Shown here: positions 35,130-46,994 of the stretch, one piece after another
How positions within the stretch are numbered: the stretch's first letter is position 1
Layout: every line of letters begins with the position of its first letter
Origin: Trichaptum fuscoviolaceum
Lineage: Eukaryota; Basidiomycota; Agaricomycetes; Hymenochaetales; Trichaptaceae
Length of the DNA stretch: 64,000 nucleotides
Direction: 5' to 3'
NCBI GenBank assembly: GCA_910574455.1
Contig: CAJSYZ010000005.1
Coordinates: 4,154,001-4,218,000, forward strand
The notes under the pieces: model-generated
What the model was told of the DNA's origin: nothing
Seen by the model: the letters and a program-made list of their open reading frames with translations, nothing else
The model's database searches: none
Made by a program: the position numbers and the translations under genes

Positions 35130-36918
35130 TCAAATGTGCGGTATGAATTTTGTCCAAACAACTGTATCGAACGCTGAGGGAGGAAGGCGACGAAGGGACA
35201 GGAGGGCGAGAATGAGGAGGGAAAGGCGGGCGACTGGATATATGATGGCAGGAGGTGTTTCTACGGCCTTCTTTATGCGCGTCCAGTATATCTCATCTGC
35301 AGATGATGTTCTATAATAGTTAATCCATTTGTCAAAGACAAAACGTGTGTAGACAGGAGCAGCAGCGATGATGAGAAGACACAGGCCTACGATAGACAGA
35401 GAAGCTGTCCGCCAAAGGATCCCCTCAACAGGCGAAGGGAAGTCGAAGTGCCATGCAGCACAGTGGATCGACCCAAAGGCGGCACCTGCTAAACAAGAGA
35501 AGATCAAAAGCGGCCTCGTATCGGCGGGCTCGCTGTAGAACATCATCGACATGATCCACTGCATGTCACCCTCATGGAAGAGCAGTTCGAGCGCCGGTTT
35601 GTTGTGCATTTTGTCCTTCGCATCGCGGAAGGGATCCAGACTGAATCCGTATACTCGAGGGTCAAGGATCTGCTTCATTGGAAGGAACATGAGCAGGTAC
35701 GGCAAGTAGAACAGTTTCGTGAAGACAAGTTTGCAGGTCGTCCAAATCAAGTCGATGGCTCGGCGAAAGTGTGATCTCGTCGCCGGACAACCTGAGCTTT
35801 GTATAGATCCGACCTCGAGATTAGCATCCTTCTGCAGATGAAGTAAAGTGCGGATCGTCTTCAGAAGCCACATCGAAAGGGATTGTAGATGCGTTGTTAG
35901 TGCCGGGATGATTGCCTGCGCGGAGTTTCGGAGATAATTTCTCAGCCGGAACTCGTCTTCGGCAAATTTCCAGCTCTCCGCACTGTCTTCGTTCTGCGTC
36001 TCATTCCTAGCATTCCTGGCCTCTACAAGCTGCCTTTCCAGCTCCTTCGTGCGGATGACAATCGGACATCGGACATCGAGCGGCTTGCTCCACCAGAAAA
36101 GATACATGATACTGTTCAGTCCAGCCAACGCAGCCGTCGTAAGCTCGATCTCCGTGATCGTCAAGTGCTGTTGTGCGCGTGCGATGAGCTGGATGATGAA
36201 CCACGTAATTTGCAGTAAAGCTACTCCTTTCGAGAGAGCATCGCCTTTGCTTCGGTCTTCGATTTCTTTCGCTGTCGTATCCGGGAAGTCGATCAGCTGC
36301 TTCTTCAGTAGTTCCTGAAATTTGAGGAAATTGAGGGCGCTTTCCTGCACAACGACACCCTCCTTCTCTGTTTCATACCAGCACGCAAACCAGGCGTCGA
36401 AGTCGTCGCCCTCAATGTAGTTCACTTTGAAGCCTCCCATCTGCAAGAAATGCGCATGTGTCATTGTCCATTGCACACCTACAAAAGTTGTTCAACTAAA
36501 TCTATTACGAGCTGAAAACAAATAAAATAATACATGACTTTGGTCGTGCTTTCTTTATCGTCTCTCTAATGTTCACGGCGCCTCGCCACTGCTTGAATGC
36601 CCACAGGATCATCGCCTCCGGAGCAAGCAGGGCCAGACACATGAGGAAAATCCGACGCTTCAATAGCGACCAGCTACTCTCCTCGAGCCACGGTACGTTC
36701 GGGTGCACAGATATCCACGTAACAGCAAAGGTCGTCGCCAGGCAGCTCCAGACAATGTCCCAGACGGAGCGACCGGGGCAAGAACAGTCGTTGGAGCATT
36801 CGTCTCGCGTGAAGATCGGCGCATCGTAGGCCAGCGGGTCCGCGAAGGACGGGGCGACGGGTACAGCACTCGTGCCGTAGTGTCGGGTGAGGAATATGTA
36901 GGCGAGAATGAGGAGCAT
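35130..36918 (-). CDS. Membrane gene C: multi-pass membrane protein, intact
   Basis: Exon 1 (36918-36534, 385 bp) and exon 2 (36478-35130, 1,349 bp) flank a 55-bp intron (36479-36533), giving 577 residues. Signal peptide, Cys-rich ectodomain and about eight membrane spans as in gene A. It differs from A and B mainly in two loops: after MGGFKVNY (EGDDFDAWFACWYETEKEG) and in the loop after the FLPM span (RVYGFSLDPFRDAKDK against GWYFKRDGYSDAKDK). ATG chosen by the TATATA 54 bp upstream. No lesions were seen. Function unknown. Confidence 0.82.
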
Positions 36919-36971
36919 AGTACGGGATAGCAGGCAGCGGACAAGGTCTGAAGAGACGACAAGTGCTTGCC

Positions 36972-36977
36972 TATATA
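36972..36977 (-). promoter_or_regulatory. TATA box of membrane gene C
   Basis: TATATA on the minus strand, 54 bp upstream of the ATG at 36918. Confidence 0.55.
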
Positions 36978-36979
36978 GC

Positions 36980-39560
36980 GTGAACGAGGCCAACAGCGTG
37001 TTCACTCACTGAACACGATACCTCAGCACTTCCATTCATACTACCCATCAACACAGCAACCATCGATTATCTCAGCGCTAATCAGAGTTCAGCAAACGCA
37101 CAGTTGTTCTTATTCGTGCGTGATGTTGAAGGAGATTATTCGCATTTGGCTCTCCTGTATAGTCGAAGATGGCCAGAGACAGCGTGGTTGACGTACATGT
37201 GAATGTAGAGACAAGTACGACAAGTGGGTAGGTGAGGTGCCCGAGAATGTCAGAGGCCGTGTGTTCTGTCCTCATGTTTGAGGCGTCGAAGAGCTTCCCA
37301 GCAATTCATTCAGATTCTAAACTTATCAGGTTGATTACTACTTTCCAAAAGTGCATATGAAACGAATGTAAAGAGGGCTCACTCCAAACGTTATTGCAAC
37401 GTTACTGGAACCCTGAAGATGAGGACGACAAGTAAGCACGACTATATATCGTGGATGTGCGTGTTGACTCACCAAATACAACGCAGTAACACGTTCCGCT
37501 CATACCGCCCGCCAGTCCTATTCACCTCAACAGGTTGACGCTGACCCATCCCCATAACTCACGAAGAGGCCGTCCACAATCGTGGCGAAGGTTCGCTTTA
37601 CAAACCATCCTAGGCATTTCAACTCCCCTGTCCGCGGTGAAAGCTCTCAAGGTCTGGTCAGAAGCTGATGCACGCGTAGTGGGTGCGACATGAAGGGAGT
37701 GGGCGAAACGCCCGAGAAGGTCAGGTGCACAGGTTCGTGCATCGTGTTTGCGTTCATGAAGACCTTTTGAGTATGCTCTAAGGTTATAACAGGAATGATC
37801 AGTACTTGGTTGTGCGACTTCCAGTGGACGAAAGGAAAGCCGACTTACCTGCACTTACAAGAAACGTTGAACCAACGATGCAAGTACGGTGTTTGGAGAA
37901 AGTGGAAGTACTAAGTAGCTTAGGTGGGTCTTGGCTCCTGTTTACGCCGGACGCCCAGACTCGTTGAGATTGACACGCAACATAAGGAGTAGAGCAGGTG
38001 GAAGAGTGATTGCTGACTTAGATGCGGTGGATGCGATGTAAGATGAAAGATGAAGATGAAAGATGAAGGAGGCGGCGTGGGAAGCGCTTTCATTATCATC
38101 GGGCAATCTATTTCTGAGTTTACGGATGGCACTACCATCGTCGACGTACTTTCTCCTCTGGTGTACGCGTTGTTCTCTGCTACCCAATCTCATCCAAGAT
38201 CTCAGCTTTCAGAAATACTGCAGCTTTTCTCTATTGTGTTGGTTTTCAGACCGATCTTTGCTCGATCAGCCACGTGGCAGGCGTATCAGATTGGAAGGAA
38301 GCTCAAGCTCGTGGACTGTAGTACCTCATAAAAGAGGATAAGCTTGGTTCAACTTAGTCTACATTCAAGAGAAGTATTTTATTGACTCACATCATGCAAT
38401 CAAGTCCCCGTGTCGCCTGAGGTGAGAAATCCATATCTCTTGATCTTGCACTTGCTAAACTTGTGTATGCGTCGTTTCGGTGCGAAAACGCCAATAGATA
38501 CCCAGGCTTATTTCACCGCTTCATGCATCGCGTGAATGAAACCCAAGGCTGTCGCGGTAAAGAAGGGAAGAAGAGAAGTTATTGAAAGAACAAGCAGATA
38601 GGTGAGCGATCGAGTACAACTTTAGATATGTCAGGTCGATCGCAGATTCATCTTGGCCTCTCTTCGAAACCTCTAGATGTCGATTTTCTTCTGGTTCCTG
38701 GGAATCTCCATATGTCGACGCCTCTTAGCCGGAGCGAGTCTGCGCAAATACATCAAGGTCTTTCGCTAATGCTTGCTTGTCTGGGAAAGGGATAATCGCT
38801 CATGAGCGCAATGGTTCCCATCAAGCACAAGACCCACGCACTCTTCCATTAATTGCTACAAATATTCGAGCCCCGGGGTCGTTCGACATGATCTTGTTGT
38901 CTGTTGCTTTCGGTCTATTGTCTGTCATTAGCTTGGCGAAGTGAAGCCCAAGTGCATGGCTGGAAATTAAAATGTATTCACTCCGCTTTTTGGATTCTGA
39001 TTCTGATTGCAGTAAAGTCGTCTTAGCGACGGACATGTAGGCCATCCCCGTCGGCAACTCAGGAAACCATCAGAAACGTCGACTTGAATGCGTACAGTCA
39101 AGAACAGTGCTTCGAGTAGAGCTCGGCGTTTCCGATCAAGAACAACGTGTAACTTGGTCAAATCTATCTGGCCGATCAAGATTGTATCCCGAGAACCTAT
39201 CGCGCTCTTGTGATCGTATTAGCCGAAAACAAGTGCAGCCTAGAAATAAGATGGGTCAGTCCAGCTAGATTCCCTTGTGACAGCCCAGGACTCACTTTCT
39301 CTATCCAAATCTGTCAGTGAAAGCACAGCCTTTGATCTCTGAATTTGCACAGAACATCAATGTGAACAGGCTAATTATTGACAAGAAGCTCGAAACTGAA
39401 TCTCTCTGAAACGTTCTCTTCAAGTAAGACTGTATGCCATTCTCGTCCTTTGCTTGAGGCTGATGATCGACAAGTTAAGGGGGCATTCGCACAGACGGAA
39501 AGAGAGCAAGCACCTGTGTGGTTAGACGAGCCAAGTCGTGAGATCAAGACGCTGTGCATG
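36980..39560 (-). pseudogene. Gene P copy 3 and divergent spacer, module 3 (most divergent)
   Basis: The segment at about 37300-37130 (MRTEHTASDILGHLTYPLVV; DYTGEPNAN) is in frame. A second, more decayed version of the same exons lies at about 37850-37520, suggesting a local duplication unique to this module. A GATGAAAGATGAA microsatellite lies at about 38040-38075. The part from 38400 to 39500 shares only short matches with other modules (for example 38690-38800). No complete gene was seen. Confidence 0.3.
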
Positions 39561-39569
39561 ATCTAAAGA

Positions 39570-39612
39570 CGCGACGCGTCGCGCGTTAATGTGCCCACCG
39601 GCGGGCTTTAAA
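39570..39612 (+). promoter_or_regulatory. Conserved ZnF promoter block, module 3
   Basis: Palindrome CGCGACGCGTCGCG (39570-39583), then GCCCACCGGCGGGC and TTTAAAT. The block survives although the exon-1 sequence just downstream is deleted. Confidence 0.6.
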
Positions 39613-39615
39613 TTG

Positions 39616-41054
39616 TATGTGGTACCTCTCTGCCGACCACAGTTGGGAAACTATCGAGGCATTGTTAATCAACATGCAGCGACATATCCTCACCACATTG
39701 ATGAAGACGAGCTCAAGCTATCCACATCTTCAGCATTGACTGCAAACAGCTCTTCATCAGCTTCACTTGAGTATGCACCTCGTCCGTGTGTACCACAGCG
39801 CGCGGGATATGAGCATATCGAGGGCAGCATCACACATCGACTAAGAGCGAGTACAGACGGGGATACTGGGGCCAGAGAATCCGTAGGCAAGTGTGGAAAC
39901 GAGCGTGAGACCCTGAAGTAACTTGTCTCATATAGACTATTATAGACCACTGACACGTAGCATGGACAGAGTGTCCAGGATTTGCACATGAAATGAACCA
40001 GAACAACGCAATGAACCAGTCGCCTTTCATCTTTAGATCGCGAACTGCTTTCAACAATCCTTTTAAACCACATCGGCGAGATGATATAACAACTTCGGAA
40101 CTGCAAAGGGTATTTGACATGGGACATTCAGCTACCCGTGGATACGCCAGTTGGGAAGACCAGAAGCCTGCCCTGCCCACACCTTCTGAAAGGTCACGTA
40201 GCCGCAAACCTTACCTGGATCTGCCTGCGAATCATAAAATTGATTCCTTCGACAAAGGACATTTTGATGAATCAATAGGTCAAGCCACTTCGACTACGGA
40301 ATATCCAACCCCGGCGCTTACCCCGGGAGATATCGTAGCAGTTGGCCATGGTGGTTCAGACCTCCACCGCTCGCACCTCCCGACACCCTCACCAAGCGCT
40401 CACAGTCATGCATCTTTGCCTGTCAAATCTCCCCCATTTCCTGCAGTTCGTTCATAATATATTGGAATGAGGCAAGGACAAGTTTCTCCGGCAACTGCAG
40501 CGCAGCTTGCGGCGCCATTTATGGGCGATCCCTGTCCATACCCGCAGTCCGTCGCGTACGGCCCATCGCAAGCGGGACCAAGCACCTTGTCTCTCCCTAT
40601 ACTTCAGCAGACGCCCTCCTCTGCGCAAGGCGTAGTATCCCGGAAGAGGGGCGCAGAAACGCGAGATATTGCATCGCTTCCTGCACCAGCTGTAAAGAAG
40701 AAGGGCGGCAATGGGAAGGGACCAGGACGTATTCCGAAGCCCAAGAACTTCAAATGTACTGTAGCTGGCTGTGATTCTGCCTATGAATCTAAAAACAAAT
40801 TGGTTGATCATCTGCGCAGTCATGACCCTTCTTCAGGTCTCCAGTGTCCGAATCCAGCCTGAACAACGTTTAAAAATGTCTCTGGCCTTGCAAGACACAT
40901 ATATAGGAAGGGCATTGCATGCAAAGCCACAGCACCCCGTCTTCCCCCAGTGCTTAATGAGGAGAATCGGAAGGCAGTTCACAATCTCCTGAGGGAGTTG
41001 AGTGCAGAAACGAAGCGGCCATTGCAGGACCAAGTGCAGACACAAGCACAAGCG
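39616..41054 (+). pseudogene. ZnF3: zinc-finger pseudogene lacking exon 1
   Basis: The sequence jumps from the promoter (GTATGTGGTAC) straight to the region just before exon 2 (CCTCTCTGCC), so exon 1 and its ATG are gone. Exon 2 (ELKLSTSSALTANSS) ends at a GTGAGA donor near 39905. Exon 3 follows an acceptor near 39970. It has a stop after AVRS (TAA near 40456, where paralogues have GAA) and a TGA after LQCPNPA near 40861, in place of a Cys of the second finger. The first finger CTVAGCDSAYESKNKLVDH-LRSH is complete. The frame stays open to 41054 (ending QTQAQA) apart from these stops. Confidence 0.75.
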
Positions 41055-42724
41055 TAGACAGAGCCTTTGGAGTAGAGAAATGATGTCGTTACACCACGGA
41101 GGTAGGTATTCTTATTGATCTGTAACTGTACTACTTATGTACATGATCAGAAATACTGGGAGACATTATACTTTTCATTTTGTCTATCTTTCAGCCTTCC
41201 GAGAGTTATTTGCATTCGCAAAGACTTAATTCTAATAGGTGAGGACTATGTGAAGAGCTTTTGTCCATTGTCTACGGTTTGAAGAATGACAAAACGAAAG
41301 TTGTGTGGTATTCTGCCTCATCCGGTCAGAGTATATTAAGAGAAAAGTTGGGATGCATGTTGTTAAACAAAATGGGCCTGTGCTCATTTTCTCGGCCTTG
41401 CTACTAGTGATGTATAATGATGGGTTGTCTAAAGAGCCTCCAGTAGAATTCCTTAGCAGAGCATTTCTGAAGTGCTCCAGGTCAAGTTGCTGACAGGTCC
41501 TGGGACCCGCATAAAGGAGTGGATGCGGAGCTGCCCATGGCAAGTGTATCCGGCCGAGTGCGAAGGCTGCCATCCCATGCCGGCAGCCTTGTTCCCGGAC
41601 GTGCCGGGCGGACGGCAGGTCGGAGGGAATGACGCCATATTTCAGGCCCACGGGCTCATACCCCGAACTCGTGCGTGTGCTGGTGCGTGGCAGTGTGCGA
41701 GGATGTCCGTGCGCAGACTGGCAATGGAGGATTGTTACAATCTCAGGTTGTTGCGTCCTGGCAATTCAGTTCCAGTAGCATCAGGTGTATCCAATAGTCC
41801 AAAGCTTGAATGTAAGTGACAACGGACCGGCCGCAACCCACATGTCATCTTTGTCTCGCCAAGTAACAATGTTGTTCTTTCTTGGTCCATCTCTATGGAG
41901 CTGCGCAAGAGTCCGAGGGTGGGCCTCGAGGATCTCCGAAATGTCTCTTCCCCATTCAATAAAGGAGCGGGACATTGAAGAACAACCATACCTACATATA
42001 TTATTTCTGCGCTTCCCCAAATCAATGAGAAATGTATTGCGGCACTGACTATTGGGCCTTCTACTGCTCTTCTGACAATGCAACGAGTTCAGAGTCTGAT
42101 CTGACCACTGCCACGTCGAGGCCTACTCACACCGGGCCTTCGGTAAATCAACGCAGCCCTCGTCAAACGTACTATCTTGAAGCAACCTTTTGCATGGCCT
42201 TTTTGTGTTGTGGTGCCGGCCGCTTCTCTGCACCTCTTTTTGCGCTCGTTGCGAGTCCCCTGGCCTGGAAGGTTTTACATTACATTTGTTGTAGGTCAGT
42301 CGTCTATGTTTTCCTCAAGGGAAAGAATACACTGCTCATTGCCTATATGTAGTTCGAAGATCTGGTCTGTCTTGCAACGAGCGCAAGGCTTGTTTATCAT
42401 GTTTTCAGTGAACGGAAATGACAGTGTAGGTCAGTGGTTCGCAATTTGGAATTATGATTGTGTACGCTGAGCATACACGTACTTTAGGGGTGTTGGCATC
42501 AACCTTTCACTCGAATACGCAAAGTTTTATATATGGGCTGGTAGCTTTTATGCAGATGTTCTCGGAGTCGGTGGAGAGATGCGACCAAAAAAGCCCATCT
42601 TCCTCGCAGCTGAAGGCGAAATATATGCGTGCAATAGTCTCTACAAGAGTCTATACATTACAACCAGGGCAACGAAAGCCGGAAATGCGCCAAAACAAGA
42701 AGGGTGTGTGGAAGACAGCAATAA
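41055..42724. other. Convergent spacer, module 4
   Basis: Closest to the module 1 spacer. The minus-strand patch 41946-41778 is fully open (RDISEILEAHPRTLAQLHRD ... WTIGYT-stop). So is 42398-42298 (DQIFELHIGNEQCILSLEEN). The GC-rich stretch at 41520-41720 is shared. This is the best place to test whether a real minus-strand gene exists here. No full model could be built. Confidence 0.4.
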
Positions 42725-44567
42725 TCAAATGTGCGGTATGAATTTTGTCCAAACAACTGTATCGAACGCTGAGGGAGGAAGGCGACGAAGGGACAGGAGG
42801 GCGAGAATGAGGAGGGAAAGGCGGGCGACTGGATATATAATGGCAGGAAGTGTTTCCACGGTTTTCCTAATGCGCGTCCAGTAGATAACCTCAGGAGTTT
42901 CGGTAGGATAGTCTAACCGTTTATTATAGACAAATCGAGTGTAGACAGGAGCAGCTGCGAGGATGAGAAGACACAGGCCTACGATGGTCAGAGAAGCCGT
43001 CCGCCACAGAATCTGCTCGACCGGCGAAGGGAACTCGAAGTGCCATGCAGCACAGTGGATCGACCCAAATGCGGCGCCTGCTAAGGCAGAGAAAAACAAA
43101 AGCGGCCTCGTTTCGGCTCGTTCGCTGTCGAACATCATCAACATGATCCACTGCATGTCAATCTCATTGAAGAGCAGTTCGAGCGCTGGTTTGTTGTGCA
43201 TTTTGTCCTTGGCATCGCGGAAGAAACCCACACTGATACTCATTACGTATACTCGAGGGGGGTCAAGGATCTGCTTCATTGGGAGGAACATGAGCAGGTA
43301 CGGCAAGTAGAACAGTTTCGTGATGACAAGTTTGCAGGTCGTCCAAATCAAGTCGATGGCTCGGCGAAAGTGCGATCGCGGCGCCGGAGAACCTGAGCTT
43401 CGTAAAGGTTCGACCTCAGATTCATCGTCTGTAATGGAGCTTTGCATTCCGACCTCGGGATTAACATCATTCTGCCTTCGGTGGGGTATCAAATGACGTA
43501 ATGCGCGGACCGTATCCAGAAGCCACTCTGGAATGGACGATAGTACCGGGATGATTGACCGCGCGGAGTCTCGGAGATAATCTCTCAACCGGAACCAATT
43601 CCAAGGGGGAAATGACCAACTCCCGCCTACGTTCCGCGTCTCGTTCCCGCTATCTCTAGCCTTCCTTGCCTCTTCTAGCTTACTCTCCAACTCCTTCGTG
43701 CGAATGACAATCGGACATCGAACATCGAGCGGCTTGTTCCACCAGAAAAGATACATGATGCTGTTCAGTCCGGCCAACGCAGCCGTCGTAAGCTCGATCT
43801 CCGTGATCGTCAGGTGCTGTTGTACGCGTGCGATGAGCTGGATGATGAACCACGTAATTTGCAGTAAAGCTACTCCTTTCGAGAGAGCATCGCCTTTGCT
43901 TCGGTCTTCGATTTCTTTCGTTGTCGTATCCGGGAAGTCGATCAGTTGCTTCTCCAGTAGTTTCTGAAGGTCGTAGAAATCGAGGAATCCTTCCTGCACC
44001 TCGACACCCTCCTTCTTTGTTTCATAGTGGTTGTATGATAAGGTATAGAAGTCGTCGTCCTCTACGTAGTTCACTTTGAAGCCTCCCATCTGCAAGAAAT
44101 GCGCATGTGTCATTGTCCATTGCACGCCTACGAATTCTGTTCAACTAAATTTATTCCGAGCTGAGAACGAATAAAATAATACACGATTTCGGACGAGCTT
44201 TATTCATCATCTCCCTTATCATCACGGCGCCTCGCCACTGCTTGAATGCCCACATGATCATCACCTCCGGCGCGAGCAGGGCCAGACACATGAGGAAGAT
44301 CCTACGTTTCAGTAGCATCCAGTTACTCTCCTCGAGCCACGGTACGTTTGGGTGCACAGATACCCATGTAACAGCAAACGTCGTCGCCAAGCAGCTCCAG
44401 ACAATGTCCCAAACGGAACGACCGGGGCAAGAACAGTCGTTGGAGCATTCGTCTCGCGTGAAGATCGGCGCATCGTAAGCCAGCGGGTCGGCGAAGGACG
44501 GGGCGACGGGTACAGCACTCGTGCCATAAAGTCGAGTGAGGAATAAGTAGGCGAGAATGAGGACCAT
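42725..44567 (-). CDS. Membrane gene D: multi-pass membrane protein, intact
   Basis: Exon 1 (44567-44183, 385 bp) and exon 2 (44127-42725, 1,403 bp) flank a 55-bp intron, giving 595 residues, the longest intact copy. Family layout as in gene A. The extra length comes from an acidic insert in the large cytosolic-looking loop (MQSSITDDESEVEPL), shared only with gene E, and a changed loop RVYVMSISVGFFRDAKDK. Frame is open throughout. Function unknown. Confidence 0.82.
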
Positions 44568-44620
44568 GGTGCGGGATGGCAGGCAGGGGACAAGGTCTGA
44601 AGAGACGACAAGTGCATACC

Positions 44621-44626
44621 TATATA
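44621..44626 (-). promoter_or_regulatory. TATA box of membrane gene D
   Basis: TATATA on the minus strand, 54 bp upstream of the ATG at 44567. Confidence 0.55.
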
Positions 44627-44639
44627 GCGTGTACGAGGC

Positions 44640-46790
44640 CAGCAGACTTCCATTCATACCGCCCATCAACACAGCAACAATCGATTATCTCGGCGCTAAT
44701 CACATAGTTCATATGCTCTTAGTGATGTTAAACGAGTGCATCCAGTTCATTCTTAGGCTCACCTGTGTAGTTGAAGATGGCCAGAGAAAGTGTGTGGTTG
44801 ACGTACATGTTAATGTAACGACAAGCAAGACAAGTGGGAAGGTGAGGCGCCCGAGAATGTCAGAGGCTGTGTGCACAGGTCCTGTCCGCATGTTTGAGGC
44901 GATGAAGCTTATCAGGTAAATAAGCGCCCTACAAAACGAACGCAAAGATGGCTCACCTGCGTAAACGTTGAAGCAATGTTGCCTGCAGACATGATTCCAT
45001 CAGCCGGACAACAAAGCGGAAGGTCCTCGAGTCTTGATTGCACTGGACTTGGATTGCGCGCACAGATAAATCGCCCCGTACCATAGAAGATGTCACAGTC
45101 GATGATGATGGGTTGCCAGTGGTCGTTGCGACTCAATAACTTGAAGATTCAGCCTGAGGCCGCTGCAGTGATGGCGTGGAAACGTGATGCTATTTTCGGA
45201 CTTATGCTCCGAAGGCCGTTTTTCTGTTATCTCCAGCATCATCTTTCGCATGCTTCACCCAAGCAACGACACTATCGCAGCTCTAAAAATCCAGCGCCTA
45301 TCTTATGTAGTAGAAGCACTCACCAATCCTCACTTCTTCCAGGCAGGCACCTACTACTCATCATATATCGGATTGCTTGACGACTGCGAGGACTGGTATG
45401 CCTAGAGCAAGGACTGAGGAAAGCTTAGTTGAAATTCAAGCAAGGCAGCTAATCAGCTCACCCCGTGATAACAAGTCTATAAGCTGACACGCCGCGATGT
45501 ATCTTACAACGAGTGGGTGGGTCCGATAGAAGCTGTCCCTAGCTCTTCCCCTGCATTGATACTTCGCGGAGTGACTTCAAAAGGCCCACAATATTGCGAA
45601 GGGGAGAAGGCAGGTTGTGGATGGCATTGACGGAATAAGCGGCGCTCGATAGGTGAGCCATTGGTAACTTGAAGTGCTCTCATCTGGAATGTAGAATCAT
45701 GTCAAACGAGGACAACCCCTTGTTCCAAACCTTCGTTATTGACTTTCTTCCGGTTCCCGAGGATCGCCTGATTTCATCCCCTCTTGCATGTAACAAGCCT
45801 TCGCAAATGCATGAACATCTGAAGCTGATGCTTGCTTGTACGGAAAGGGGGCTTGGAGTCGGTTGTACCCTCCCGGACTCAAATATCTCGCGTCGAGCAC
45901 AAGCGTACTCAAACTATTTCTGTCCTGAATCTGGTGCTACGGAGCCGATCGACACCAAAAATTTCTTTTGCCTTTGCGCAATCGCTGTCATCATCTTGGC
46001 GACATGAAGCCCAGAGTGTATGCCTGATGAAAGAACAGACTCACTCGGGCTTCTGGATGTCAGATTTGATTGGAGTTTACTTACCCCTCGCGCTCCTGAA
46101 CATGCCATTTTATCAGCTCATGCACAGCAGCCCTTGCCTGTACGCGAGTGCCGTCGCATGTGCACCGGGCGACGGCTTGTGCACTGTACCGCCCTCTCAT
46201 TCGTCGGCGTTCTGTGTAGGTAGATGGGTTTGTCCAACTGCTTCTGCTAGGCATGGCGATGGACTTTCGAGTCATCCCAGCGTTCCCTCAGAGGAATGAC
46301 GCTGGGTGGTGTACTGGATACTCCAGGGGCGTTCTGTCATAAACACAAGGCAGCGACTCAAGTAGATCGCTCATGAACAACCCGTAGCTTGGTTACATCT
46401 GCCTGCCTCGTTCTGAGTAAAGGCCACAGCTTTGAAGGAGAAATATGTTTGTTACCTTGAAATGAGAAAAGGTGAGTCTAGCTAAGATCGGTTTAGATGG
46501 ACTGGCACTCACTATCTCTTTCAACGATTTTCGACGGACTCTGCTTGTTAAAAGGCACCTCCCCAGCTCTCTGCGCAGAAAACCAGACTGCTGTTTGCCT
46601 TCGTCAGTCTACCCATCGACAGGTGAGTCCATCTGAGAATTTCTTTACAAGTCAAACTTCACAACACTCTCATAGGATCGATGATGCTTTCGTATGGAGA
46701 GAATACCCATACTTCCTGCTGCGTGAGGAAGGGAAGGAAAGAGCGGTGACCGGTGTGGTTTAACGAGCCAAGTCGCGAGGCCAAAACGCT
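44640..46790 (-). pseudogene. Gene P copy 4 and divergent spacer, module 4
   Basis: Minus-strand exon candidates at about 45130-44960 (PIIIDCDIFYGTGRFICAR ... PLCCPADGIMSAGN, then a GTGAGC donor) and 44910-44760 (SNMRTGPVHTASDILGRLTF) are open and in frame with modules 3 and 5. FYRTHPLVVRYIAACQLIDL is readable at about 45530-45465. The segment at about 45375 has a stop (KQSDI-stop) and the one near 45700 also has one, so the gene is broken at its 5' side. Confidence 0.35.
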
Positions 46791-46805
46791 GTGCGTGACC
46801 TAAAG

Positions 46806-46850
46806 TCGCGACGCCTCGCGCGTTAATGTGCCGACCGGCGGGCTTTAAAT
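46806..46850 (+). promoter_or_regulatory. Conserved ZnF promoter block, module 4
   Basis: Version with one change in the palindrome (CGCGACGCCTCGCG), so the ACGCGT core is lost, followed by GCCGACCGGCGGGC and TTTAAAT. Confidence 0.55.
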
Positions 46851-46994
46851 TGTAATGTGGAACACATACTTACCTGTCCTCCACTTACCACAACCATCGC
46901 ACCAATTCTTCTTCCCTCCCTCTTCAAACTCGTCTTCCTCAACAATCAGGCTTACATCTACAAATATCTTCTCAACATCAACCTTTCTTAAATC

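Noticed and set aside
42725..44672. A longer N-terminus for the membrane proteins (starting MLMGGMNGSLLASY or similar)
   Set aside because: The extension would be translated from across the TATATA box, and in gene A the same place reads as a stop. The downstream ATG gives the same exon length in all copies.
45669..46299. Plus-strand open frames (MSNEDNP...) in the divergent spacer
   Set aside because: Open in modules 4 and 5 only and stopped early in 1 and 2. The minus strand shows the frame-keeping changes.
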